Source: Lanius collurio (taxonomy: Eukaryota > Chordata > Aves > Passeriformes > Laniidae). From it: a stretch of DNA of 64,000 bases. A program made the position numbers and the translations under genes. Shown here in pieces: positions 38,101-46,636 of this stretch. How positions within the stretch are numbered: the first letter of the stretch is position 1; each line of letters begins with the position of its first letter. Location of the stretch: positions 12,476,126-12,540,125 of the forward strand of contig JACBWW010000017.1 in the NCBI GenBank assembly GCA_020086605.1. Reading direction: 5' to 3'. The notes under the pieces are model-generated. The model did no database searches, was not told where the DNA came from, and saw only the letters and a list, made by a program, of their open reading frames with translations.

Positions 38101-41100
38101 TTTTAAAGCTCACATTTTGGTCCTTCTTTCTACTCATTGTTCTTCAAATTTCTTGCTGTTTTGCTTTTCTCTTTGTCTTGCACAGACCACCAGACTACAC
38201 CCACAATCACATTTGGGAAACTTCCCTGACATGTGGTTTCTGCAGTTTCCCTCTGCTTTTCATCATTGGTAGAAAGTTCAGTCCTTGTGTTTAGTTGGTT
38301 TCACAGATGATTATTGAAACTCTTTTCTTTTTCTTACTGCTGGATTGTTTATATGTTATTCCATGACTTTAGCTGGATGTACTCCATTAAAAAATGTGGA
38401 AAGTATAAGCTCGTCAGAAGAGAAATTCAACAAATACGGTTATAATCACCTGGAAAGAAAATATGTACAGGTAGAAAAATAACAAATGTTGGTGTTGGTT
38501 CATTAGATGAGATAAAAGCTATCTTATCTCTTCATGGAACATCTTTCAAAAGCAGGAATAATAATACATAGATATCTGAACCATGCAGAAACACAGAATT
38601 ATGTTCAGGGTCCCTTTCAAATCTTAGACCGTGTAGTGTAGCATTTATCTGTTGAACAGAAGCTTTTCTCATCTGTTGGGCCAAGATAATGCTGTAGTGA
38701 CTTTCAAAGAATTAAAGGAAATATAAAATCTCATTTTCTTTCCTCCTCCCATATATCATCATTTAGCTTCTAGCCCTTGAATACATATGTAGGTAAGAAA
38801 TTTGTGTGTAGAAAGCTTTCTCAGTAACCCATTATATATTGCCTTGGGTCAAATTTTAAAATTTCAAGAAAAACATGAAAACTGATGTGGAGAAGCAGTG
38901 TTTTAATTCAGGTGATTGTCTGTAGATGCGTTATATTGTGGTATGCATACACCAGCAATGATAAAGGAACATTTATGCTGGTGTATCCATGGGAAACCCT
39001 CTGTAAGCCCACCTGAGTCTACATGCAGCTCACATGGTGATAGAAGTGGCAGAGCATTGCTCTTCCTTTTCTTTTTCATCTGCTTTTCTGAGCCACAAAC
39101 CTTCATTGTCATTCTTCTGCATTTAGATTCTATTTTAATTTCTATAAGGACCTCTGTTGTTTGTTCATTTTGGGGGTTTTTAGGACTTCTGCATTAAGTT
39201 TGCTCTTGGATGCTGCAGTTTTCCCACATGCTGTGGCTTCTGTTTTTTACCATTACACAGTTTGGCTTTAACCTCTCCCTTTCAGTCTCAAGAGTTGTTC
39301 TGCCTGTGGCAAAAAGTGTTTCGTTCCCAACAGGCCTACCCACTGTTTTTGCTTTCTGTGAGAAGGAAACATCACAGCTAAGAGTTCCGTTTGACGTTTA
39401 GACCCCAAACTAAAAAAAAAGATGAAACTGCAGCATCTTAACAAATCTTTATTTACTAAGTCCATGAGTGATTTGATGGGTTTGCTTAGCAAAGCTAACA
39501 CAATACAGTTGGACCCTACTCTGTTCATAAATCAGCCCCCAAAAAGAAATAAATATAATCAAAACCATGCTTGGTCTTCAGGTCACTCCCTAGCCCTAGG
39601 AAAGTTCATACAATCCATGTTTGCACTTACATGAAGTCCAAAGGGTTTCAGGAGTGTCTGTTAGTTTTTATTCAATATACTCCTATTGACCTGTTGAAAG
39701 AAAGAAATTAAAGCAATTCTACTTGCAGACCTGTCTTTTCCTGGCTCCACATTTTTCACCACTGAGGAGCACTGGCTGAAATTTATCCTACAAAGTTACT
39801 GCCAACCGTTTGACTGCTTGACTCTCTTTCCAGTGTGGTAACAGTTTGACACCAGCCCATCCAATGCCACCTTCAGATGTGCCACCATAACATCACTTCA
39901 GGACCTCTGTGCTCAGGACGTTTTGAAATCAGAGAGAATACTTTCATATCGAACAAACTTTATTTTCTTTTTTTCTTTGAATTTGTCTAACATAAATTTT
40001 TTGAGAGCCACTACAATCCTGCTCCAAGGACTTCCAACTTCTCAACTGCACATTGTTCAAAAACATACTTGATTTTGAACATGCCACCTAGTAATTTCAT
40101 CTGGTGATCCCAGATCTTCTCCTAGAGGAGAAATCCTGGTGTGCTCTTCCTACTCTACTCAAGGTTCTGTACATCCACATCACACTGCTCCTTCTTTTTC
40201 TTTTATCACCTTGAGTGTCCTAGTGGGTTAGTCATTCCTTCTACAGAGCAGTTACCTACCACTGATTATTCTTCTTGTCTTTCTAAACCTTTTTTAATTT
40301 TATGATAACTTTTTGAAGATGGTAAAAGTGGACCAGGTCTGCCCACTGTATTCAAGATCAAGGCACACTGTTTTCTATTTCATTCTTATGGGCAAACTTA
40401 GACATTTTTCCAGCATAATTTTCATGTCCTTTAGTCACATTTTGCGTTGATTTTTCATACTCTGAGGTGCACCATGGTTATCCCACTGTTGCAGTAATAA
40501 CTGGTGTAACATTCTCTCTTAAATATTCCTGAATACTCAGTTGCATTGATAGAAGAAAATAGTATTGTCACTCCTTTGTCTTAGCTGTCAGACTAAATGT
40601 AGGAAACAGGAAACACTTTGAGAGCCTAAACAGGAGTGTGTGTTGCTGTGTTAGATGCCCTAAGGTGTGCAAGGCACCCATCTGGCCACTCTGATACTAC
40701 TGATAAGGGAGGCTTGCACCCTTCTAAAGTGACAGCTTGAGACTTTTATATCCCAGCGTAAGAAAAATGATAGATAGCTTTATTTAGGCATTGAATTTCT
40801 GCCTGGATGGCGGTATGCAAAACAGTCTAACTCTCATGTCAATCAAAAGAGCTCCAAGTTCCAAATCAGCCATATTTCTTGGTGAAGGCAACACAGCAAT
40901 AGCTGCAGTTTTGAATAAATATGTCATGCCAGTCTCTTTTTAAAACATTTGCATATAAATTCTGATTGAATATTTTAAAACTATGTTTCTTTTGATTCTC
41001 ATTTAGAATTCTGGGGATATGGTTCGATCATTTGTTGGTGGCTTGGAACTGATAGTCAATTTGCTAAAATCGAAGGATAAAGAAGTTTTAACAAGTGTGT

Positions 41101-41997
41101 GTGCAGCCATTGCAAATATAGCTAAAGATGAAGAAAACTTAGCTGTTATGACAGATCATGGAGTCGTCCCTCTGTTGTCCAAGCTAGCAAACACAGTAAG
41201 TAACATATATCATACAAAGCATTGGAATTTCTTATATCAGACTGCATTATGCCCAGCTAAAAGGTTATCACAAGAGCAGTAGATTCTGCAGCAGCTACAA
41301 GGAAGAGCTGTGGAATCATTCATCTGTGGGACATATATTGGACATCAAAACAGTCTGTGTCTGCTACTAAAATTGGGTTGGAAGATGAGCTTCATTTTAA
41401 TAGTTACTGTTGCAGAATATTGCTTTTGAGAGGTGCAGCTGCCATATGAAAAAAGCACAAATTGTTGAGAAAACAGTAAATCCAAACATGCAGAAAATCT
41501 CAATGATGGGGCTATATTTTCCATTTTACTGCTGTCTTATCTAATTTACAGTCAGTCTAAAAGTACCTTTGAAATAACATAAAAATTCACAGCACTTGCT
41601 ATAAAAAGAATATTAAGGGACTTTAATAGCTGTATGCCTTACAGCTCTCTCCAGTTTTAATTGTACTGGAATTAAATTGGGATGCCTAAAGATGTGTGAG
41701 AATACAATTCTGCTTTCCAATGAATTTTTTGTTGTGTGTGTTGACTTTAATTTATTATGTTTTTACCTTCTTCAGAACAATAACAAATTAAGATGTCACT
41801 TAGCAGAGGCCATTGCCCGCTGTTGCATGTGGGGCAGCAATAGAGTTGTCTTTGGAGAGACCAAGGCTGTGGCTCCTTTAGTACGTTACTTGAAGGCAAA
41901 GAATCCATTAGTTCATAGAGCTACAGCTCAAGCTTTATATCAGCTTTCAGAGGATCCCAACAACTGTATCACCATGAATGAAAATGGAGTGGTGAAG
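1323..41997 (+). CDS. ODAD2: ODAD2 (ARMC4), outer dynein arm docking complex subunit 2; partial, 11 internal exons
   Basis: The span carries eleven GT-AG exons on the + strand that join into one open frame of about 627 codons. The encoded peptide starts in a Ser/Lys/Glu-rich linker (local residues 1-80) and continues as a run of armadillo repeats (about 80-628) with recurring GG-L-hydrophobic-LL motifs. I recognise it as ODAD2/ARMC4 by segments such as [56 protein letters not shown] and LSKLANT, in the order known from the vertebrate protein. In other vertebrates this protein sits on the ciliary doublet and helps dock outer dynein arms; loss of it causes primary ciliary dyskinesia in humans. 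The mammalian protein is a little over 1000 residues, so roughly the first 380 and the last 40 residues are missing here. Exon phases agree at every junction and I saw no frameshift or stop, so the gene looks intact. The function is inferred from the family. Confidence 0.95.
1446..1651 (+). other. Intron between local exons 1 and 2 (206 bp)
   Basis: A short T-rich intron with donor GTATGG and acceptor TTATTTTAG. It holds nothing else that I can recognise. Confidence 0.75.
1652..1793 (+). CDS. ODAD2: ODAD2 local exon 2 (acidic segment and start of ARM domain)
   Basis: The exon opens with a Ser-rich acidic run (SSSETDEDE) followed by [19 protein letters not shown]. The vertebrate protein has the same order: an acidic SSSE-type stretch, HRQE, then a conserved EYW-x-x-QKL motif at the entry to the ARM domain. 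It covers local residues 43-89 and ends in phase 0 after VR. Two donors overlap, GTAAGA at 1788 and GTAAGTG at 1794. The second was chosen because it joins RYVR to GGDPTATV, which matches the spacing of the family. Confidence 0.9.
2550..2961 (+). mobile_element. CR1 LINE 3' fragment, sense to the gene
   Basis: The stretch reads as the last part of the CR1 reverse transcriptase ORF plus the short 3' UTR. The region around 2590-2880 encodes a degenerate version of the conserved CR1 C-terminus, with [14 protein letters not shown] and [11 protein letters not shown]. It ends in TTCCAACCTTTATGATTCTA, the CR1 3' signature. The 5' end is truncated, as is usual for CR1. It has no intact ORF and is a dead copy. 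The 5' border is approximate. Confidence 0.9.
10640..11300 (-). mobile_element. Old CR1-type LINE remnant, inverted
   Basis: Read on the + strand this looks like a strongly decayed antisense CR1. Phrases such as CTTATTCTCCAGAGTAAACA at about 10911-10930, followed by CAGCTCCAGTTCC, correspond to the antisense of the CR1 segment coding LFSLEKRRLRG. The part near 11025-11075 resembles the antisense of the CR1 segment around the residues VQFW. No frame survives. Borders are rough, and the call rests on remembered consensus phrases, so a repeat search should confirm it. Confidence 0.55.
11591..11622. repeat. (TTTTC)n simple repeat
   Basis: Several imperfect TTTTC units lie in a row, followed by a T-rich tail. 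This is an ordinary intronic low-complexity tract. Confidence 0.7.
13885..14031 (+). CDS. ODAD2: ODAD2 local exon 3 (ARM repeat)
   Basis: The exon has 49 codons in phase 0 at both ends (local residues 90-138). It starts with [16 protein letters not shown] and includes [12 protein letters not shown], an armadillo helix-2/helix-3 pattern. Both segments match the corresponding vertebrate ODAD2 stretch closely. The acceptor is TTTATTTTAG and the donor is CAG|GTAACT. Because both borders are phase 0, skipping it would keep the frame. Confidence 0.95.
14032..14314 (+). other. Intron between local exons 3 and 4 (283 bp)
   Basis: A short AT-rich intron with a GTAACT donor and a CATTATTTAG acceptor. 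Nothing else was recognised. Confidence 0.85.
14315..14524 (+). CDS. ODAD2: ODAD2 local exon 4 (ARM repeats)
   Basis: The exon has 70 codons, phase 0 at both ends (local residues 139-208). It encodes [39 protein letters not shown] and QHGGIKKL, so it covers one full ARM repeat and the start of the next. [11 protein letters not shown] followed by a FKRAR segment is among the most conserved parts of ODAD2. The donor is TTG|GTAAGC. The coding sequence runs straight into the next exon across an intron of only 160 bp. Confidence 0.97.
14685..14909 (+). CDS. ODAD2: ODAD2 local exon 5 (ARM repeats)
   Basis: The exon has 75 codons, phase 0 at both ends (local residues 209-283). It encodes [29 protein letters not shown] and [14 protein letters not shown], all in the order found in vertebrate ODAD2. 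Before ARCGALALW the stretch [10 protein letters not shown] is the variable loop, which in mammals is somewhat longer. The acceptor follows a T-rich run (ATTTTTTTTTAG) and the donor is GAG|GTGAGT. If this donor is not used, the frame stays open for another 78 codons to 15143. Confidence 0.97.
14910..17158 (+). other. 2.2 kb intron between local exons 5 and 6
   Basis: About 40 percent of this intron is a CR1 fragment (15460-16369). The rest is AT-rich with no recognised feature. The acceptor is CTTTTTAG just before CCAAGTTAC. Confidence 0.85.
15460..16369 (+). mobile_element. CR1 LINE fragment (end of RT ORF plus 3' UTR), sense to the gene
   Basis: This is the longest and best preserved CR1 piece in the window. 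It starts within the reverse transcriptase region ([14 protein letters not shown] and GGSVNL can be read) and runs through [20 protein letters not shown] and the C-terminal [14 protein letters not shown] and FRLDI segments. It ends in TTCCAACCTAAATGATTCTA. Several frame changes and stops show that it is dead. It is truncated at the 5' end and flanked by AT-rich intron. It lies about 0.8 kb before exon 6. Confidence 0.95.
17159..17269 (+). CDS. ODAD2: ODAD2 local exon 6 (ARM repeat)
   Basis: This is a short exon of 37 codons, phase 0 at both ends (local residues 284-320). It encodes [19 protein letters not shown], then [13 protein letters not shown], which matches the [14 protein letters not shown] region of vertebrate ODAD2. 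The acceptor is CTTTTTAG|CC and the donor is AAG|GTAATT. Its first residues (PS in place of the acidic/polar pair of mammals) are variable in the family. Confidence 0.93.
17270..17756 (+). other. Intron between local exons 6 and 7 (487 bp)
   Basis: An AT-rich intron with donor GTAATT and acceptor TTTTTTTATAG. I see no repeat or RNA gene in it. Confidence 0.85.
17757..17911 (+). CDS. ODAD2: ODAD2 local exon 7 (ARM repeat)
   Basis: The exon encodes 51 full codons plus two bases (local residues 321-371 and part of 372). It reads [17 protein letters not shown], then [21 protein letters not shown] and ENVLK. These match the vertebrate segment CAED-x-E-x-[13 protein letters not shown] and ENV. The donor AAA|GTAACA is weaker than the others. 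The two left-over bases join the first A of the next exon to give Lys, followed by [10 protein letters not shown] as expected. Confidence 0.95.
17912..21209 (+). other. 3.3 kb intron between local exons 7 and 8
   Basis: This intron includes GC-richer blocks at about 18060-18620 and 19030-19830 that stand out from the AT-rich surroundings. Their word pattern (for example repeated CTGAGAGTC, CTCTGAGT and CCAGGGTCCTGAG near 18415-18475) suggests decayed dispersed repeats, but I cannot name a family. Nothing coding was found. Confidence 0.7.
18060..18620. repeat. Possible ancient dispersed repeat, family unknown
   Basis: This is a compositionally distinct block in an AT-rich intron. It has no ORF and no recognisable LINE end or LTR border. 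The call rests on composition and a general resemblance to old amniote repeats, so it is tentative. Confidence 0.3.
21210..21452 (+). CDS. ODAD2: ODAD2 local exon 8 (ARM repeats)
   Basis: The exon is 243 bases long and starts and ends in phase 2 (local residues 372-453). It encodes [42 protein letters not shown] and [14 protein letters not shown]. These match the highly conserved ODAD2 stretch around [23 protein letters not shown]. The acceptor is GTCTTTTAG and the donor is GAT|GTAAGC. The last two bases plus the first base of the next exon give Met, followed by IIDSLDGV. Confidence 0.97.
23126..23210. repeat. (CT)n tract followed by a 33-base A run and purine-rich tail
   Basis: A CT dinucleotide run covers 23126-23143, then 33 consecutive A (23144-23176), then an A/G-rich tail to about 23210. 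It could be a simple repeat that grew from a poly(A) tail, but I see no retroposed gene immediately 5' of it. Confidence 0.9.
24441..24471. repeat. A-rich simple repeat with interspersed T
   Basis: A low-complexity tract of A runs broken by single T. It is ordinary intronic sequence. Confidence 0.8.
28918..29032 (+). CDS. ODAD2: ODAD2 local exon 9 (ARM repeat)
   Basis: This 115-base exon (local residues 454-491) starts by completing a Met codon and encodes [36 protein letters not shown]. The run [14 protein letters not shown] followed by AAWALCPCI is a hallmark of the ODAD2 ARM domain. It ends in phase 0. The acceptor is TTTTTGCAATAG and the donor is AAG|GTGAGA. Its length is not a multiple of three, so skipping it alone would break the frame. 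Confidence 0.96.
29955..29986. repeat. Perfect tandem duplication of a 16-bp unit (GAGATATATGGATATA)
   Basis: Two exact adjacent copies of the unit occur at 29955-29970 and 29971-29986. A related GGATATATGGATATATAT word is seen near 11772. It is most likely a young microsatellite-like expansion. Confidence 0.9.
33590..34015. repeat. Possible ancient dispersed repeat, family unknown
   Basis: The block is GC-richer than its surroundings and is made of many CCAG/CTGG/GGAG words. It ends in a segment (about 33935-34005) with TTCCATTCCATTAG, TCTGATGGAATACTG and CCACTGGAAAAT, a pattern I have seen in dispersed repeats of birds and other reptiles. I cannot name the family, and the borders are approximate. 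Confidence 0.35.
34392..34397. repeat. Left target-site duplication (GTATGA) of the solo LTR
   Basis: GTATGA directly precedes the LTR start and is repeated exactly at 35041-35046 after its end. The preceding A is also shared, so the duplication could be read as 7 bp with the LTR ending one base earlier. Confidence 0.8.
34669..34675 (+). promoter_or_regulatory. TATA box of the solo LTR
   Basis: TATAAAA lies within CCCCTATAAAAGAGAC, about 40 bases after an inverted CCAAT motif and about 70 bases before an AATAAA. This is the normal spacing of an LTR core promoter. Activity cannot be judged from sequence. Confidence 0.7.
34742..34747 (+). terminator. AATAAA polyadenylation signal in the solo LTR
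   Basis: AATAAA sits in the expected position at the end of R, in the same orientation as ODAD2. It could in principle cause early polyadenylation within intron 9. A CTCTCTCTCT-type pyrimidine stretch follows at about 34778-34790. Confidence 0.65.
35041..35046. repeat. Right target-site duplication (GTATGA) of the solo LTR
   Basis: This is the exact copy of the hexamer at 34392-34397 and marks the 3' border of the LTR insertion. Confidence 0.8.
41007..41195 (+). CDS. ODAD2: ODAD2 local exon 10 (ARM repeats)
   Basis: The exon has 63 codons, phase 0 at both ends (local residues 492-554). It encodes [28 protein letters not shown] and [14 protein letters not shown], matching vertebrate ODAD2 with only a few conservative changes. 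The acceptor is TCTCATTTAG and the donor is ACA|GTAAGT. Confidence 0.97.
41196..41775 (+). other. Intron between local exons 10 and 11 (580 bp)
   Basis: An AT-rich intron with donor GTAAGT and acceptor TTTACCTTCTTCAG. No repeat or RNA gene was recognised. Confidence 0.85.
41776..41997 (+). CDS. ODAD2: ODAD2 local exon 11 (penultimate exon by homology, ARM repeats)
   Basis: The exon has 74 codons, phase 0 at both ends (local residues 555-628). It encodes [37 protein letters not shown] and [12 protein letters not shown]. The donor is AAG|GTGAGG. In the vertebrate protein only some 35-40 residues follow this point, so one short terminal exon should remain. Reading through the donor would add an unrelated tail to a stop at 42076-42078. 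Confidence 0.97.
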
Positions 41998-43709
41998 GTG
42001 AGGTGGAAGATTTGTCTTATTTGGGGGTCAAACTATGGAAGGGGTTTGGCATGTTCAAAAAAGAGATCTTTAATTTGAAATAGTTCTTGAATACTTCTGT
42101 GTACCTCAAATTTTCTAAACATTATCCTAAAAATGTTCAGGTAATTAGTGAATTAGGAGACAGGATTTTGATGCTAAAAATATTACAGCTTGGTGGGGTT
42201 TGGGAATAGAAGTATGATGTGGACATTCACCTTTAGACTACTTGTCTCTAACCTAGGCTGGTAGTAACATGGCATCAGAATTTGTCATTCTCAAGTGACA
42301 TTTGCTAAAGAAGTTGGGTTATCTTAATGGATGATTGTGTAATATGGCAGAAAGACACCTAGAAACTGAGTGTAACTGGATTTGGGTACAAATTAAAATA
42401 GAATAATACAAAGGCTTAGTTTACCTGGAGCTGTTTTGGTGAATTCTGCATTTACTTATAAAAATTCTTATTTTAGGAGTTAAGCATAAGCATATTCTGC
42501 AAAGACCTTATCCTAGAACAAAATTTTCTCTCATAAAGATTTTTCTAACAAAGTTTTGTCTCACTAGTTGAAGGCAGAATAGTTATTCCTTTGGCACAGG
42601 AGAGGTGAGCATTATGGCATTAGAGATGGAGGTAGAGGAGTTCTCAATTCTCATAAATTCCCTGAAAGATTCACTATATGCAGACTTTTCATTTTACTTG
42701 ATGTTCAGGTAAATGTATTTACAGTAAGAGTTGACTTATGATGTAGTGTTTTTATTAATGCTGATTTTATGCCTGCATTTATGATAGTGTAGTATATTGT
42801 GAGCAGTTTCAATTCTAGCACAGTTAATGGTCCTGAATTGTCAAGTTTTTTTTATCTGTAGTTGGCTTTAAAGGATTCACGGGTCAAAAATACTTAAATA
42901 TTTAGTTTTTGAACTTATTCAAATCTAAGCTACCCTTACCCTCTCCCTTACTGGAGAGTAACACCTTCCTATCACAGTCCCATTATATTGGCTATAAAGC
43001 ACAGAGGAATGAATATATGCTCTACTACAGCACCAGCATGGGTGACTTTTTAATCTTGCTTCTCTCTCCATTCAGCTGGCACAACCCATTTTCTGACCTT
43101 CTTTCATTTTATTATGCAGATTCTAGTTTTTATAAGTTGTAGCACATTGGACATTGGCCAGATTCTGTTGATGCACTTTTAGAATAATTCCATCTCACTC
43201 TAGGTTCACCTTTATTTTTTGGACCTAGTTAAAGTATTTAGACTAATAAAAAACATTAATTTGTACTTCCAGATAAATAGGGATGTACAAAAAAGTATAA
43301 CAAGTGTTTAGCATTTCTGATTATTCACAGTATTCTGGATTGCCTATAATAGGATGTGGAAGACAAAACAGAACTGATAAAAGAAGGAAAAACTTCAAAA
43401 TAAAGAAACCTGGATCATGTTTGTTGCATCTAAACTTTTTGTCCAGAGTGCACTTCTCATGTACAAGAAACTTGCGTTTTTGTATTAGAGTGGACAAGTG
43501 TTTGAATGTGTTTGTATGTGGTTCATAACAGAACCAAAGAGGAAGTGCCTCTCGTAACTGATGGATGGCCTGAACACGAGAGAATATATGGCTGAATCTC
43601 ACGTGTCCCAGCACACACGTGTATTTATGTCATACAAGCAGATGTGCATTGGTAGTGTGACAGGAAGCAGCTGCATGTTGAGACTCTCAGCCCAGGTAGC
43701 AGTTCTGCT

Positions 43710-43830
43710 GAAAAAGACCTGGAGTGGAGGTTAAGCAATTTGAAGATGAGCCTGGTGCCCTGGGAGAGGTGAAGGCTAACGGGATCTTGGGCCATGTTAG
43801 AGTGAACATGGCCAGTAGGTCAGGAGTTCA
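43710..43830 (+). mobile_element. Diverged CR1 LINE fragment, sense
   Basis: AAAAAGACCTGGAGTGGAGG, TGAAGATGAGCCTGGTGCCC, GGCTAACGGGATCTTGGGCC and CATGGCCAGTAGGTCAGGAG follow the order of the CR1 segment coding EKDLGV, LNMSQ, ANGILGC and ASR. Small gaps and changes are common and no frame is left. Borders are approximate. Confidence 0.7.
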
Positions 43831-46592
43831 GAGATTTCCTGCACTACAACAGAGATTCAGGTTAATAGTCTGTGAAAAACCTAGACCTCAGCCTCTTCTC
43901 CCTAGACCATAAAGTGAAAAAAGTGCAGTGAGAGTCATCAGAGCTCGGTCTCTTGAGCTGTCTTGAGCTTTCTTACCTGTCTGGCTTTGATAGCCAGGAC
44001 ATCAGTGTCAGATGATTTGCTTTCTAGTACTACGACTGCAGCATAGGCATATCCATTTTACAAAAAGTGTTTAGTTTGATTTGCCCTTATTTTTCAGGGT
44101 ATGGAATTCTCCTACCCACAAGAGGACACCACCTGTGGTCATTTAAAGTTTCTAACTCTAAATAAAGTCTGATTTAATTAGCAGTTACCCTACTGTGATG
44201 TTTCCAAGCACTTCCTGATGTTTATGTGTTGTGTTATACGTAGAAGAGCAAAGCAAAGTGAAGAAACAAATAGGCCTTTTTGAAAGATATACCAGACCAG
44301 TGAGACATAGTGTTTCCTGTCTAGTGAGGACAAGTAAATGAAATGTGGTGGGCAATCTGAGACACTATGTTCTGTTGGACCTATCATTGTCTTTCTAGAT
44401 GTGCTAGTCCACGTGCTTTTGTTCTGTATTGCCAGAGCTGAGCAGATGGTGAAGCAAATCAGCACATGCACCATGACAGCTCAGGGCACAGATGACCAGT
44501 CCACCAACACTTATGAGCTTGACTCCCTTGCTGTCACAGTTGGAATTGCCATCAAGAATCAATAACTAGAGTTTCAGAAGGCCTAGAGAGGCATTTCCCA
44601 GATGGCAAGGAGAGTGGGTGGAGGAGATTGAGTTGCTCAAATGTAAGAAGTCAGTACAGTGCTAAGTCTTGCCTGGCCAATGCAGTTGGTCTGCCCAGCA
44701 CAGGCGAGACAGTAGCTGCAGCACTGTGTCTGCACCATTGGATATCTTTGCTCAGTGCTTCACAGTGATGACAAAATGTCTGGGTGTTTTCATTCTTCTA
44801 GCCCCTGCAGTGAATAGTTGACTGAAAGCATACTTTGTATTTGTATAGAAGTTGTTATGTACAGGTTATTCCAGGACCAATCATATTTTTTCTAGGAAAC
44901 TTGTTTGGATTTGTTTGATATTTTTTCATCTTTTACCAGATATCTGGTGTCTCAGCGATCATGCCCAGTTGGATTATTGTCACAGCCTCTGTAGTTCTGA
45001 CTAGATTGCAATACATGCCTAATCCCAGGTGTTCTTCAGCATATGTTCATGTGCTGTGTTCACATACAAAGAATGTGTGATGCTTCAGGGAAACATTTAG
45101 CCTGTGTGAATGACACAGTTGCTGAGTGCTCGAATAGTTGGCCAGAGACTTTCTCAAAGCATTAGATTTTCTGACCATTCCCTAGTCAATATGTATATAC
45201 ATGTTTTTGTTCAGGAAAACGGTAATAAAGCTATAAACAGAAAGTAATTTCAATCAGATTCTTGTAGTTCACATTTTGCCACTGCTTCAAACAGTATTTG
45301 CTAATTGCAAAACAACTGTTGTGAGAGAACCAGTGTTGTAAGTTTTCACCTATTTGCACCCAAAATGCATTCAATTTTCTCAAGTGAGTCTAGATAAAAG
45401 GCTTGGGAAATCACTGGTGTATGTCAGCTGCCATGTGAAATTCTGAGGACACAAAAGGGGATTCTTGAGAACGTTTTGAAAGGCAGTTTATGAAGTTTTG
45501 CTTTTATGTTCAATTCCACGATCAATGTTCTTATGACTGGGAATGGAACAATGGTTATGACCTGTGACAGATGAATCAATGCTTTCTTTCTGCCAAACAC
45601 CAGAACATATTTCCTTTTTCTGAAGTAAAAATTTATGGCTGTGCTGGAAAACAGATTTGCATTTTCAAAGATCCAGTAATGACATGTGTGACACTAGACA
45701 GCAGGAGAAATTGATAGACATCAAACTAAGGAACACATATCAGTTTGAATTCAAAATTGGATATAGCCATCCACAAACCAAGGGAGAAGAGAAATACAGT
45801 GAGGATTTGGCAGTTTACAGCTGAGATAAGCAAGAGTATCAGGCAACATTCTTTACACTTGGAGTCTGTTATTGTTACAGAGAAGAGAAATAGGAAAATT
45901 CACAGGCAACTGGAAGCATCACCAAGCCATCACCACAGTCTTCATGAAAACAGCAGAACATTTCCCTTGAAGCTATTGCAGGGGAACAAAGATGTCCACC
46001 TATATTTACCTGCTGCTGAAATCTTAGAACAATCAAGCTCATTCATGAAAACATGTCTAACTGTGAGCTAAAGAGTACTTTTTTTTATAGGGATGCCCTT
46101 GTAAGATGAATTGTAAAAAGACTGGGGAGGAAATGGGAGACTGAGGAAGTGCAGATAATTGAGTAGTGAAAAGATGAGTGTAAACATGTTTTAAAGAAAG
46201 AATTAAAGTCATCAGAATATGCTAAAAAAACATTTAAATCTGTATCCTATAGACTATGTCAAACTAATACAATGCTACTCTGTGCTACAGTCACCCTTTT
46301 TTTTGTTATGTTGGCAAGATGTAGGTTTGGATTGTTTCTGAAGTGAGTAAGTGAGGATGGTGGTGTGATCAGATGGGCACTCATGTAACTGCTCATCATA
46401 TACCTTCTAAAAGGCTTCAGTTGTTAAAAAAGATTCGAAATACATACAGTTGAAAAATATGTAGCTGATTATTCCTGGTTGTTCTTTTGCAAATGAAGAA
46501 AGATGAAAGATAATCTCTTATGGAAGTTAATTTCTGCTATTGCAGAAGTTAGTTTCTGACTTTTTAAGTGATAAAAGGATTTAGTTTTGTGC

Positions 46593-46636
46593 ATGATGAT
46601 GATGATGATGATGACCATGATCATGATGATTATCAT
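46593..46636. repeat. (ATG)7 repeat with an imperfect palindromic extension
   Basis: Seven ATG units at 46593-46613 are followed by ACCATGATCATGATGATTATCAT-like sequence that partly pairs with itself around the TGATCA. It is most likely an interrupted trinucleotide microsatellite. Confidence 0.85.

Larger units (their letters stand above)
29033..41006 (+). other. 12.0 kb intron between local exons 9 and 10
   Basis: The intron holds a perfect 16-bp duplication (29955-29986), a possible old dispersed repeat (33590-34015) and a solo LTR with a target duplication (34398-35040). The stretch 39700-40750 is less AT-rich and may contain an old repeat that I could not identify. The remainder is AT-rich with no recognised feature. 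Confidence 0.75.

Noticed and set aside
44338..44565. 75-codon open frame in a GC-richer patch of the last intron
   Set aside because: I considered a processed pseudogene, but no known protein can be read in it and no poly(A) tail follows.
45745..46071. 108-codon open frame on the plus strand
   Set aside because: No family resemblance and no coding context. Treated as chance.
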